From Synechococcus sp. UW140 (lineage in GTDB: Bacteria > Cyanobacteriota > Cyanobacteriia > PCC-6307 > Cyanobiaceae): DNA of 35,613 nt. Position numbers and translations under genes: made by a program. The stretch's first letter is position 1. The number at the start of each line of letters is the position of its first letter. The DNA lies in contig CAMAVE010000013.1 in the NCBI GenBank assembly GCA_945861595.1, positions 1 through 35,613 of the forward strand. The letters are read 5' to 3'. Shown one piece after another: positions 9,326 through 20,356 of this stretch. The notes below the pieces were generated by a model, which was not told the DNA's origin, did not search any database, and saw nothing but the letters and a program-made list of their open reading frames with translations.

Positions 9326-10900
9326 TCAGTTGCTGGCAGGGCTCACCTGGCTGGTGATGTTCACCAGAGGCATGGCGGCATTGCCCCAGCCCGTGGCGGG
9401 CAGCAGGGGCGCGAGCCCCTTGGCTGGTTTGAGCGCAGCTCCAGGGCTGAAGGCGGCCTGCACCCAGGCCAGCAGCAGGCCCCGCAGGGGCGAACCCTCG
9501 CCCGTGGCCGGTGCGCGCAGGTTGAAGTGGTCGCCACCACTGGCTAGGACCAGGGCATGGCCGAAGCGGCCATTGGGGCCAAAGGGGGTGATGGCCTCTG
9601 GGTCGGGGGGCACGACCCAGTCGCGGCTGCCGCTGATCATCAGGCCCCGCGCGGTCATGCCGGCGGCCGAACCAGGGGAAAACAACAGGCGGGTGGGCGG
9701 ACTGACACCAGCGATCGCCACGACCCGCCCATCGGGCTCGGCGGCGCGGTCTGCCGAGCTCAGGAAACTGCACTGCAACACCCAGCTGAGGTTGCGCTCG
9801 GGATCGTCGAGGTTCTGGCAGCGGCTGCGCAACCCTGCCGCGCTCGGGGTCGCGCCGGCGAGTTGGAGGGCCGTGGTTGCGCCCCAGGAGTGACCAATCA
9901 CCACCACCTGGGCAGCGCTGACGGCTTCGAGCCCCTTGAGGCTGCGGGCAGTGACGGCATCCAGGCTGGCGGACACATCCAAGGGCCTCAGGCGCAGTTC
10001 TGCCGGTCCGGGCGGGGGCACCTGGCCGGAGAGCATGGCCTGTTGTTGGCTGCTGTCACTGCCGGGGTGCCGGGGCAAGACCACGGTGTAGCCATAGCTG
10101 GCCAGGTGCTTAGCCCAACCCTCAAAACTCTCGGGGCCATCCCAGAGGCCGTGGGAGATCACCACCAACTTGCCGTTGGCGCCCTGGTTCGGCTGCAGAA
10201 CCACCAGCTGCAAGGGTTGGGGACGGTGGCTGACGGCCAGGGCCAGCTCCTGGCGCCGCACCGCCAGGGGGCCCGGTTTGTCCAGGCTGGGATCCACGCT
10301 GGCGGCGGGTTGACTGGCCACCAGCTGTTGGGCTCGCAGCTGCTGATCGGCCAACCGTTTGGCCACCTTCAGGGCCTGGTCGGCATCGAGGGTCACGCTC
10401 TTGCCTGGCAGCGCCTGGAGCAGGGCCAGCAGGCTCGGTTGCCCCTTGGCGAAGAGCTGGTGCAGGGTTTCAGCCAGCACCTTGCCCGATTGGCTCGGCT
10501 TGAGCTGCTCGGCATCGACGCCGTCGATCGTGCCGAAGGAGGACACCATCAACAGCACCTGCTGCACCAGGGGTTGGGCCACCGATTGGTCCACCACGGC
10601 CGTGCTCTGCAGGGGCAAGGGTCTTTGGAACAGTCCCACCAGGGAGCGCCCCAGGGCCCCATTACTGGCCCGATCCAGCTCGGCCAGATCACTACGGCCT
10701 GCCATCAGCGCCTCCGTACTGGCCAGTTCGCTCAGGCGCAGGGTGAAGCTTGTCTGCAGCATCGGCAGCCGCAATTTCACGGTTTCCAGGGCCGCGGCGG
10801 GTTGGACCAGACCAGTGGAGAGGAGTCCCGCCCCCAGGGCTAGGGCACGCAACCGGCTCCAGAAACGCGGGGCTTGCGGCAGGGAGGAGGGCAACACCAT
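9326..10900 (-). CDS. Secreted alpha/beta hydrolase (DUF1400-type N terminus)
   Basis: A 524-residue protein. Residues 1-38 look like a signal peptide ending PAAA, followed by a region (about 40-230) resembling DUF1400, a domain of cyanobacterial exported hydrolases. The hydrolase core follows: the oxyanion-side HGLWDGPESFEGWAKHL strand, nucleophile elbow GHSWG, acid loop SGSRDWVVPPD and catalytic His in GGDHF. It is likely periplasmic or outer-membrane-facing; the substrate is unknown. ATG 10900 is preferred to TTG 10939 because it places the signal peptide at the start. It converges with the LCP gene and lies downstream of katG on the same strand with a 210-bp gap. Confidence 0.85.
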   Translation of the reverse strand: MVLPSSLPQAPRFWSRLRALALGAGLLSTGLVQPAAALETVKLRLPMLQTSFTLRLSELASTEALMAGRSDLAELDRASNGALGRSLVGLFQRPLPLQSTAVVDQSVAQPLVQQVLLMVSSFGTIDGVDAEQLKPSQSGKVLAETLHQLFAKGQPSLLALLQALPGKSVTLDADQALKVAKRLADQQLRAQQLVASQPAASVDPSLDKPGPLAVRRQELALAVSHRPQPLQLVVLQPNQGANGKLVVISHGLWDGPESFEGWAKHLASYGYTVVLPRHPGSDSSQQQAMLSGQVPPPGPAELRLRPLDVSASLDAVTARSLKGLEAVSAAQVVVIGHSWGATTALQLAGATPSAAGLRSRCQNLDDPERNLSWVLQCSFLSSADRAAEPDGRVVAIAGVSPPTRLLFSPGSAAGMTARGLMISGSRDWVVPPDPEAITPFGPNGRFGHALVLASGGDHFNLRAPATGEGSPLRGLLLAWVQAAFSPGAALKPAKGLAPLLPATGWGNAAMPLVNITSQVSPASN

Positions 10901-11110
10901 GGGGTTCAAAAGGTCGGCGGAGAGCGATAGTCCAACCAACGCTGGCAGGCTAAGCGGTGGTTCTGGTCGACTAAACCTTGCTGCCGATTCGTCGCCTCTC
11001 TAGCTCTCTATTCCAGCTAAAGACCTGAGATCAAAGCTTTCGAAGAATCTAATGGTGGGACCGGTAAGTCGCAGGAGGGCGACAGGTTTGGCCGGGGTTT
11101 CTAGGCAGGT

Positions 11111-13924
<2,814 letters not shown>

Positions 13925-14239
13925 ATGGCTAATTTCACAATGTCCGCCGTGATGAAGTCCAAGCCAGAGTACCGCGATAAAATTGTTGAAATCATGAAAA
14001 GTCCTAAGGGCGTAGCGGTAGGTAAGCAGGCCCAGGGTAATCTTTTCTTTGACATCAGCCTTGACTCCGAGGATCCCAATATCTTCAGGGCTTATGAAAA
14101 TTGGAACACAAAGGAGGAGTGGGAGGCTTTCATGCAGTTGCGTGACGCTGATGGTGGCCTCGTGGCGGTCCATGGCATTGACTTCGCCTGGCTGTCCGAG
14201 CCCCCAGTCTTTTACCCGGGTACCTCACTCGCTGGCTGA
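13925..14239 (+). CDS. ABM-like dimeric alpha+beta-barrel protein
   Basis: A 104-residue soluble protein with the beta-alpha-beta-beta-alpha-beta pattern of antibiotic-biosynthesis-monooxygenase/YgiN-like proteins: first strand MANFTMSAVMKSKPEY, helix EYRDKIVEIMKSPKG, paired strands GNLFFDISLD and NIFRAYENW, and helix TKEEWEAFMQLRDADGG. Such proteins act as small-molecule monooxygenases, quinone or heme oxygenases, or have no known activity; the substrate cannot be told. It is homologous by eye to the product at 27627-27929 (shared MKSP, GN..F, E.W..K..WE..M). There is no clear Shine-Dalgarno. Confidence 0.75.
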   Translation: MANFTMSAVMKSKPEYRDKIVEIMKSPKGVAVGKQAQGNLFFDISLDSEDPNIFRAYENWNTKEEWEAFMQLRDADGGLVAVHGIDFAWLSEPPVFYPGTSLAG

Positions 14240-14339
14240 TTGTTGGTGAGCCATGGATCTGACTGCCTATTGCGATTCGCTGCCAGATCCAACCCAGTCA
14301 ACCCAAGTTTAGTCCTTTTCGGATTGATTAATCCAATAA

Positions 14340-14612
14340 TTATTCACTGCCTGGCGCCTGGTCATCAAGGGGGAGTGGGTGGTCAGGATCGGTGCGTTGG
14401 CTACGGTACATCTTTAGGCAATACTTGCAGCCCCCAGTCGTTTCTAGGTGCTTTTCGGGCGTGATCACAACCAACCTCACTGGGTGGTTTCGACAACGGA
14501 TCTTGATGGGCGTCTTGAAGCTTTTGTAGAGCATGGTCGAGTAGTCATACTTGTCGCCGAATCTCGCCCTTGCCCTGGCAATAAAAGTCTCCTGACTGAT
14601 CGGACTCCCCAT
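14340..14612 (-). CDS. DUF723/homing-endonuclease-associated-type short zinc-ribbon-like protein
   Basis: A 90-residue protein with the pattern FIARARARFGDKYDYSTMLY, then KTPIKIRCRNHP, and a C-terminal GGCKYCLKM. This matches the F..(K)A...HGDKYDYS..Y.....K..I.C..HG.....P..HL...GCP.C domain found singly or repeated next to phage and homing endonucleases in cyanobacteria. Here it stands alone and no nuclease motif is joined to it, so it may be a fragment left by a mobile gene. ATG 14612 is taken over TTG 14618. Its role is unknown. Confidence 0.6.
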   Translation of the reverse strand: MGSPISQETFIARARARFGDKYDYSTMLYKSFKTPIKIRCRNHPVRLVVITPEKHLETTGGCKYCLKMYRSQRTDPDHPLPLDDQAPGSE

Positions 14613-14799
14613 CGACAAGGGCCTCTAATGGTCCTAAGGCTAGGTTGTAACGGCTGGCTTTTGCTGCGGCTCCCCGTTGGGATGGCGCCTATCCCGTTTC
14701 TAAACGCAGGCTAAGCCCCCAGACCTGGAAGCGGCCCAAGGGTTCCATCCCACCCCAGGGCAGCCCTCTCCAGTTGGGGAGGCTTTAACCAGGGTGATC

Positions 14800-15795
14800 T
14801 CAGGTCCCTTCCAGAGCCCAGGGGGCTGGCGGCTTCTGGCTTGGCCTTTCCGCCCTGATCTGGGCCTTGGCCTGCTGCCAAAGGGCGTCTAGCTCCGAGA
14901 TGCCCTTGCCCTGGAGCTCTCCCCCCAGGGCCGCTTCGACCCTTGAAAAGCGCTCAAGGAAGCGGTGGTTGGTGCCAGCCAGCCCAGCGTCCGGATCCAG
15001 GTCGCACCAGCGGGCCACATTCACCAGGGTGAAGAGCACATCACCCAGTTCCTCTTCGGCATGGGATCGGTCGCCGCTGGCGATGGCCTCCTTGAGCTCG
15101 TCAAGCTCCTCAGCCACTTTTTCCCAAACCCCGTCGATGTTGTCCCATTCGAAGCCCGCCGCCGCCGCCTTGCGCGAGATCGTCATCGCCCCGGCCAGGG
15201 AGGGCTGGCCCCGCACCTTGCTCGCCAGCCGGTCGCTAAGGGGACTGGCGGAAGGGGCAACCGCCTGGTCAGAACCCGGTTCTCCAGAGCGCTCAGCAGC
15301 CTTAATCGCCTCCCAGCTTCGCTTCACTGCAGCAGTGTTTCCGGCCCGGCCCCGGTTGGCTCCTACGGGCATGGCCCCTGGCCTGTCCACCGGCCCATCC
15401 CCATCCCCAACCCCAGCAGCAAACACATGGGGATGGCGTCGCACCAACTTGGCGCCCAGGCCAGCGCAGACCGTGGCCAGATCGAAGCGTCCCGTTTCGC
15501 TGGCGATCTGGGCGTGCAGCACCACCTGCAGCAATAGGTCACCCAGTTCTTCGGCCAGGTGGCGATCGTCGCCATGGCGGATCGCATCGGCCACCTCATG
15601 GGCCTCTTCCAGCACGTAGGGCACCAGGGAGGCATGGGTCTGCTCCAGGTCCCAAGGGCAGCCCTGTTCGGGATCCCGCAGCCGCGCCACGACGGTAACC
15701 AAATCAGTGAAGGCCTCCTGCAGGGAGCCATCACTGGTGCGGACGGCCGGGTCGGCCTGGTTAGGGGCGTCCATCACAGGGGCTGCCAGGGGCAT
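14800..15795 (-). CDS. mazG: Nucleoside triphosphate pyrophosphohydrolase MazG
   Basis: Hydrolyses (d)NTPs to monophosphates and PPi. It has two MazG repeats. The first contains CPWDLEQTHASLVPYVLEEA, then HEVADAI and EELGDLLLQVVLHAQ, giving the EExxE/ExxD metal-binding set. The second has KAAAAGFEWDNIDGVWEKV and EELDELKEAI ... EEELGDVLFTLVN. The 331-residue length exceeds E. coli MazG (263) because of a Gly/Asp/Ala-rich linker of about 60 residues between the repeats. ATG 15795 is the start; ATG 15774 is possible. Confidence 0.94.
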   Translation of the reverse strand: MPLAAPVMDAPNQADPAVRTSDGSLQEAFTDLVTVVARLRDPEQGCPWDLEQTHASLVPYVLEEAHEVADAIRHGDDRHLAEELGDLLLQVVLHAQIASETGRFDLATVCAGLGAKLVRRHPHVFAAGVGDGDGPVDRPGAMPVGANRGRAGNTAAVKRSWEAIKAAERSGEPGSDQAVAPSASPLSDRLASKVRGQPSLAGAMTISRKAAAAGFEWDNIDGVWEKVAEELDELKEAIASGDRSHAEEELGDVLFTLVNVARWCDLDPDAGLAGTNHRFLERFSRVEAALGGELQGKGISELDALWQQAKAQIRAERPSQKPPAPWALEGT

Positions 15796-15845
15796 CCCAC
15801 CCTGTCAGTTCCAGGCAGACACCGCAGCTGGGTGTTGAACATGGA

Positions 15846-16397
15846 TTAGTGATGCGGGCCGTTTCGCCTTGGTTGCCTCCGTTTGGCTTGACGCCGGCTT
15901 CGCCGGCTAAGCAGACGCAAAATCCGGGGAGGTTTGGGGATCGGATCGCCATCCTGGATTAGATGCAACCAGCTGCTGGCTTCCAGGCCGGCCAGGGTCA
16001 GGAGCACCAGGGCCCGATTCTGGTTCCAAATCTGTTGGCCCCATTGGAACAGGACCCCTGGAGTTGGAGCTCCCCACGGCGCCAGCAGCCATGCCAATGC
16101 CAATGCCAAGCCAGCGAGGTAGGCGAGGCGCCCCCCGGTCCCTAAAACAGGGCTGTGGGAGAACAAGGAGCGGTGCTTGAACAGGCTGCGATAGGGCCAC
16201 CACAGCAGTTGCAGGGGCCCCCAACGCCGGGTTGGCCTGGAGATGGTGTCCAAATCCGGTGAGAGCAGTAGACCGCCGACTAGGAAAGCCAGGGCGCCGC
16301 TGCAGCTGCCGATCCAGCCCAGCACGGGCCAACAGAGCAGGCCAAAGGCCAGCGCCAGCCACCAAGTGGCGCGATCGTGACTGGAGCCGCTGGCCAT
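15846..16397 (-). CDS. DUF2227-type putative metal-binding membrane protein
   Basis: A 183-residue protein with His/Asp motifs in the order SHDRATW, LLLSPDLDT and FKHRSLFSHSP, then membrane spans and HLIQDGDP. These are the signatures I associate with DUF2227 (phosphatidylglycerophosphatase/metal-dependent-hydrolase-like membrane proteins). The tail is very basic (RRSRRQAKRRQPRR). It is upstream of mazG on the same strand with a 50-bp gap, and divergent from tRNA-Val. The biochemical activity is unproven. Confidence 0.75.
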   Translation of the reverse strand: MASGSSHDRATWWLALAFGLLCWPVLGWIGSCSGALAFLVGGLLLSPDLDTISRPTRRWGPLQLLWWPYRSLFKHRSLFSHSPVLGTGGRLAYLAGLALALAWLLAPWGAPTPGVLFQWGQQIWNQNRALVLLTLAGLEASSWLHLIQDGDPIPKPPRILRLLSRRSRRQAKRRQPRRNGPHH

Positions 16398-16443
16398 GCC
16401 GATAGGGCTAGAAGGGGGGGGGAGGAGGCAGAATGGCCAGGTC

Positions 16444-16515
<72 letters not shown>

Positions 16516-16604
16516 TACGCGTTGAAAATTTCAGAGCGGGGCTTAGGGCCACCAGCAGGCAAGTTGGGCGATTTGCATTGAGATGTTGTGAAATTTAACC
16601 GGAG

Positions 16605-16665
16605 AGACCCATGGGGCCTATCGGATGTGCCGATGCGGCACAGGGCTAGGGATTCAGATGGGTCT
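16605..16665 (+). promoter_or_regulatory. Structured leader-like element upstream of the COQ4-like gene
   Basis: AGACCCAT (16605-16612) pairs with ATGGGTCT (16658-16665). Nested inside is TGTGCC/GGCACA (16626-16631 with 16637-16642, loop GATGC). The element ends 41 bp before the gene start and could be a 5'-UTR structure or a terminator-like fold after the tRNA. It does not match a riboswitch I can name. Confidence 0.35.
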
Positions 16666-16706
16666 GCTTCATGCTAGAAATAATTTGATAAATATCGCTA
16701 CTGTCA

Positions 16707-17831
16707 ATGGTCAATATTTCAACACTTACGCTTGATCCTGATTTCAAGGCTTTGAGTCAGGAGCAAAGAGAGCAAGCTCTTCAGGCTCTTTATTTTCTTA
16801 GTAATCAAGTAGGTGGCGTAAATCGCCCTTCGGGTCGTACCCAGATCGAGCTTATTCATGCGATTGGTGCCTCTCTTCTTGGTGTTAGTCCTGAGTCAAT
16901 AAGCTTGAATTCTGAATTCAGCATTCAAGCTCTAGGGCCTGGATTTCTAGATGTTCCGGCTGCAATTAAGCACCGATTGTTGCAGCTGTTCCTATTGGCG
17001 GAGTTGGTTCTAGACCCCCTGCCAGAAGCAGTGGCTTCCGCGGTAGAAGAGATTGCGGAATCGCTTGCAATTCACGATGAGTTTTTGAGCGTTGGGCGAG
17101 ATATGAGCCGCGGTGCCTATGCGATTGTAGCCAATGATCTTCACCGGAAGGGATATTTGGGGGATCCTAGGAACCTTGAAAAAGGTGGGAAAATGATGCG
17201 TGTGCACAAGCATCTTTTGGATCCCTTTGAAGGTGATGAAGAGGATCTTGACCTCTTGGGTCAATGGTTGAACTTGGAGCACTGTGCAGCTGGTACCTTG
17301 GGTCGTACGATTTGGGAGTACTATCAAGGTAGGGGGTTTGTTTTCACAGGCCAAGAGGGAAGTGTCAATCCAAGTATTGCCCAGCATGACTGGCTCCATG
17401 TGTTGGCGGATTATGCAACAACGATTGAAGGCGAGTTGGAAGTTTTTTCCTTTATTGGCTCGGCAATCCCGGATCCAAGTGGGTTTTCTTTCATTGTTGC
17501 AATTGTGTCCCTATTTGAAACAGGTCGGCTGGATCAATGGGGAGGTGGCGTACTGAATGCAGACAAGGGGCATTTAGACTTGCCTGGCATGCCTACTCGC
17601 CTTGCCGATGCAATTATTCGCGGACGTAAATGCAACCGAGATGTGATGTATGACATTGATTATTTTTCTATGAAGGATTTGCCGCTCGGCCAGGTAAAGG
17701 AGCTTTTGGGCATACCACCCAAATCACCTGAAGCGATCCAAGCAGGTTCGGTTGGTATTATGGACCCCAAAGGCATCACCAGTTTTCAGAGGGAGCATGG
17801 TGACCACAATTACCAGCCGCCAGTGGCATAA
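16707..17831 (+). CDS. TerB-like / COQ4-like two-domain protein
   Basis: A 374-residue protein. Residues about 15-135 are all-helical with the TerB-like layout (two helices, LIHAIGASLLG, then LFLLAELVLDPLPEAVASAVEEIAESL). Residues about 185-345 match COQ4: GTLGRTIWEYY, the zinc-ligand motif His227-Asp-x-x-His231-x11-Glu243 (QHDWLHVLADYATTIEGE), and AIIRGRKCNRD followed by LPLGQVKELLGIPP. Eukaryotic and proteobacterial COQ4 acts in ubiquinone synthesis, recently as a C1-modifying enzyme. Cyanobacteria make plastoquinone rather than ubiquinone, so the substrate here must differ. It starts the AT-richer region after tRNA-Val and is followed by a probable terminator. It stands alone as a transcription unit beside the Mo-cofactor genes. 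Confidence 0.8.
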   Translation: MVNISTLTLDPDFKALSQEQREQALQALYFLSNQVGGVNRPSGRTQIELIHAIGASLLGVSPESISLNSEFSIQALGPGFLDVPAAIKHRLLQLFLLAELVLDPLPEAVASAVEEIAESLAIHDEFLSVGRDMSRGAYAIVANDLHRKGYLGDPRNLEKGGKMMRVHKHLLDPFEGDEEDLDLLGQWLNLEHCAAGTLGRTIWEYYQGRGFVFTGQEGSVNPSIAQHDWLHVLADYATTIEGELEVFSFIGSAIPDPSGFSFIVAIVSLFETGRLDQWGGGVLNADKGHLDLPGMPTRLADAIIRGRKCNRDVMYDIDYFSMKDLPLGQVKELLGIPPKSPEAIQAGSVGIMDPKGITSFQREHGDHNYQPPVA

Positions 17832-17868
17832 ATAATGCTTTGATTTGCTTCCTCGCCATTGGGGTGTT

Positions 17869-17901
17869 GGCTTGCCTGCTTGCGCAGGAAGGCCAGTTTT
17901 G
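17869..17901 (+). terminator. Possible terminator after the COQ4-like gene
   Basis: CCTGC (17875-17879) and GCAGG (17884-17888) form a hairpin with loop TTGC, extended by GGC.../...GGCC, and followed shortly by GTTTTGT. It is 37 bp past the stop codon. Confidence 0.45.
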
Positions 17902-18012
17902 TCTGTTTATACTTCTAGTGAAGGGAATAGTGTCGAAAAGGCCTAGCATGGTGCCATGCGAGAAGATCTGAGGGATGGGCTTTCGCTTCGCTCTGGCCCC
18001 TGCTTGGCGTTA

Positions 18013-18036
18013 TGATCAATTTGGACTCGTTGATCA
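18013..18036. promoter_or_regulatory. TGATCAA-N10-TTGATCA inverted repeat, possible operator
   Basis: A perfect 7-bp dyad with a 10-bp spacer lies 113 bp upstream of the xdhC start. Spacing near one helical turn per half-site fits a dimeric regulator. The half-site TTGATC also occurs in the dyad at 27983-28021. The regulator is unknown. Confidence 0.3.
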
Positions 18037-18148
18037 ATAGACCTTTGGTGAGTCAGGTGCCGCAGTCCTGCACGGGTACGTCTCTTTCTTCAATAGGCTT
18101 GCAATCTTCTGCCGAGTTCTCACACTATTTTTGAGGCCACCGCATTCG

Positions 18149-19261
18149 ATGTCAGTCGTTGAACCTTCCACGACTTCCGCCCTGCTGAGCCAGCTGGAGC
18201 AGGCCTGGCGTGGTGGTGAGCCCATAGCCATAGCCACTGTTGTCGCCATCACGGGCTCCGCACCGAAGCCCAACGGATCCAGCCTCTTGCTGATGGGCGA
18301 CGGCTCGGTCGTGGGGGCGGTTAGTGGCGGTTGTGTGGAGTCCGAGGTTGTCGGGGCTGCCGAACGGGTTCTCAATTCTGGACATTCAGAGTATCTGCGC
18401 TATGAAGCCGCAGATGGCGAGGATCCATTCAGCGTTGGACTGACCTGCGGAGGCGTGATTGAGTTAGTGGTGGAACGCCTAGATCCCACCCTTTGGCCCC
18501 ATGCGGATGTCCTCTTTGATTGTCTCGCCGCCGATCGCTCCGTGTTGATGGCCACTCGGCTTGATCGGCCCGGTGAGCAATTGCTGCTAAGCGATGGACG
18601 CAGCGTGGGCAGCCTCGGTAGCCAGGAGCTCGATGCACGCATGGCGAGTCGCTGGCACAAGGGCATCAAAACAGGCGCAGGGCGCGATTGGCCGAGCGAT
18701 GCGTGCCTAGAGCGATTCTCTGAGGGTAGGGCCGTCGTCATTCGGGAGTATCACCCTCGCCCGCCATTGTGGATTTTTGGGGCCATTGATACCAGTGCAG
18801 CGTTGGCCACCTTGGCAAAAGCCCTAGGGTTTCGCGTCGTTGTTTGCGATGCCAGGGCGATCTTTGCAACTGAAAGGCGTTTTCCTATGGCGGATCAGGT
18901 GATCTGTGAATGGCCCCATCGCTGGTTGGCTGAGCAAACAATTTCGGCTGAGACAGTTATCTGTGTACTCACCCATGACCCCAAATTTGATATTCCTGTC
19001 CTCAAGATCGCCTTGCGTAGTCAAGCTGGCTATGTGGGCGCTATGGGATCACGAAAAACCCATGGTGATCGCCTCGAAAGGCTCGCCCAAGCTGGTTTGT
19101 CTTCAACTGAAATCGCGCGGTTGCGTTCGCCCATTGGCTTGGATTTAGGTGGCCGTTCGCCGCAGGAAACGGCCCTTTCGATCTTGGCTGAGGTGGTGAT
19201 GTTAAGGCAGTCGCGGACAGGACTTCCCTTGTCACAGACCCAGGGCACCATCCACCCGTGA
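18149..19261 (+). CDS. xdhC: XdhC/CoxI family molybdenum-cofactor maturation protein
   Basis: XdhC proteins bind the molybdenum cofactor, promote its sulfuration and insert it into xanthine-dehydrogenase/aldehyde-oxidase-family enzymes. The 370-residue protein has the N-terminal CoxI domain (ITGSAPKPNGSSLLL, VVGAVSGGCVE with the conserved Cys, LTCGGVIELVVE) and a C-terminal Rossmann domain (IFGAIDTSAALATLA, VLTHDPKFDIP, GYVGAMGSRKTH, SPIGLDLGGRSPQETA). ATG 18149 is preferred to TTG 18131. It overlaps mocA by four bases (GTGA). The only visible client is the CoxL-like subunit at 30980-33346. Confidence 0.93.
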   Translation: MSVVEPSTTSALLSQLEQAWRGGEPIAIATVVAITGSAPKPNGSSLLLMGDGSVVGAVSGGCVESEVVGAAERVLNSGHSEYLRYEAADGEDPFSVGLTCGGVIELVVERLDPTLWPHADVLFDCLAADRSVLMATRLDRPGEQLLLSDGRSVGSLGSQELDARMASRWHKGIKTGAGRDWPSDACLERFSEGRAVVIREYHPRPPLWIFGAIDTSAALATLAKALGFRVVVCDARAIFATERRFPMADQVICEWPHRWLAEQTISAETVICVLTHDPKFDIPVLKIALRSQAGYVGAMGSRKTHGDRLERLAQAGLSSTEIARLRSPIGLDLGGRSPQETALSILAEVVMLRQSRTGLPLSQTQGTIHP

Positions 19262-19836
19262 GGGCGTCAGGTTGGCGGGACATGGGACTGGTCCTGGCGG
19301 CCGGCGCAGGCCGTCGCTATGGAGAACCAAAAGCCGGCGTGCTCTGGCAAGGGGAGAGGTTGGTGGACCGTTCCATTCGCTTGCTCCATCAGGCTGGTTG
19401 TGAGGAGGTGGTCGTGGTGCTAGGGGCTTGGGTAGCGCCTTTGGACGGCTGTCGAGCGATCGTGAATCCCCACTGGTCCAGTGGGATGGCCTCCTCGTTG
19501 CGCTGTGGCCTTGATGCCATGGCTGGGACCCCCATGGATGCCCTAGCCGCTCCAATGAGGGCCGTGATTACCCTGGTGGACCTACCAGGCTTGACCGCAG
19601 AGGCGATCCTGCGAGTCCGTTCCAGGTCCGAATCCCTAGTCGCGGCGTGCTACGCCGGCCACCGGGGCCATCCAGTTCTCATCGGCCAAGACCATTGGCT
19701 AGGCGTCAAGAGTTCTCTTCAAGGCGACCTTGGTGCAGGATTCTATTTGAAGGAGCATTCGCAAGCTCTTAAGCTAGTCGAAGTAGGCGATGTAGCCACG
19801 GGAGATGATCTTGATCAACCCCAGGATTTTGCCTAG
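19258..19836 (+). CDS. mocA: Molybdenum cofactor cytidylyltransferase (MocA-like)
   Basis: Transfers CMP from CTP to Mo-molybdopterin to form the MCD cofactor used by bacterial xanthine-oxidase-family enzymes. The 192-residue protein shows the nucleotidyltransferase loop GLVLAAGAGRRYGEPK, NPHWSSGMASSLRCGL typical of MocA, and ITLVDLPGLTAEAI with the metal-binding Asp. GTG 19258 overlaps the xdhC stop (GTGA), implying translational coupling; ATG 19282 is a possible alternative that still keeps the motif. Its 3' end overlaps the opposing sufU-like stop by four bases. Confidence 0.88.
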   Translation: MRASGWRDMGLVLAAGAGRRYGEPKAGVLWQGERLVDRSIRLLHQAGCEEVVVVLGAWVAPLDGCRAIVNPHWSSGMASSLRCGLDAMAGTPMDALAAPMRAVITLVDLPGLTAEAILRVRSRSESLVAACYAGHRGHPVLIGQDHWLGVKSSLQGDLGAGFYLKEHSQALKLVEVGDVATGDDLDQPQDFA

Positions 19837-20276
19837 TCAAAACTTTTTAAAGTCTTAGTTGCTTGTTTAAGGGCATCCCAGCCCAAACCTGCGCAACGGG
19901 CACGACCGGGTAAATGGGCTAATGGGCTAAGTGCCGCAAGTGGATGACTGTCTGCTAATTGGGTCTGGCCATTCAGCATTGCTTTGAAGGTATGGGCTGT
20001 CCCTTGGACCTGATTGATGGCCTGGCCAGTGACCATATCGACCATCAAATCCGCAGAAGCAATGCAGACGGCACAACCATCACTCATGTGGCAAATTCTT
20101 GCAATCGATAGGCCATCTTTCGACAATGCCAATGTGACTTCTACGACATCACCGCAGATTGGGTTCACAGCGTAGCCTTTTGCGTCATGGGATTCGAGAC
20201 GACCATGATGCAATGGACGTTTAGAGCGCTGTAGGATCACTTGACGGTAGCGATCTCGATCTCTATCGGCGACCAT
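19833..20276 (-). CDS. SufU/IscU-type iron-sulfur scaffold-like protein
   Basis: A 147-residue protein with the SufU ligand set at the same positions I recall for B. subtilis SufU: Cys41 and Asp43 in NPICGD, Cys68 in DGCAVC followed by IASADLM, and Cys128 in RARCAGLGWDAL. An extra Cys71 sits inside the second motif. The 18-21-residue insertion typical of SufU before the last Cys (TQLADSHPLAALSPLAHLPG) is present. SufU accepts or relays sulfur and zinc in Fe-S assembly. ATG 20276 gives the family start; a TTG at 20330 is possible. It is divergent from moaA (80 bp) and may supply clusters to it or to the CoxS-like subunit; that is inferred from position. Confidence 0.82.
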   Translation of the reverse strand: MVADRDRDRYRQVILQRSKRPLHHGRLESHDAKGYAVNPICGDVVEVTLALSKDGLSIARICHMSDGCAVCIASADLMVDMVTGQAINQVQGTAHTFKAMLNGQTQLADSHPLAALSPLAHLPGRARCAGLGWDALKQATKTLKSFD

Positions 20277-20356
20277 AATATTGACCTGGGAAGGGGTCTT
20301 GCCCCAAGGGCAGCACGGCAGGCAAATCAATGGACCGCTTCGCTAGGCTAACATAA

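Larger units (their letters stand above)
17832..18148. other. Intergenic region before xdhC
   Basis: 317 bp without a supported gene. It contains the hairpin at 17875-17888 and an inverted repeat at 18013-18036 (both listed). The remainder is the presumed xdhC-mocA promoter region. Confidence 0.5.

Noticed and set aside
9557-10843. 428-codon plus-strand frame across the hydrolase gene
   Set aside because: Antisense shadow; the minus-strand product has signal peptide, nucleophile elbow and catalytic residues.
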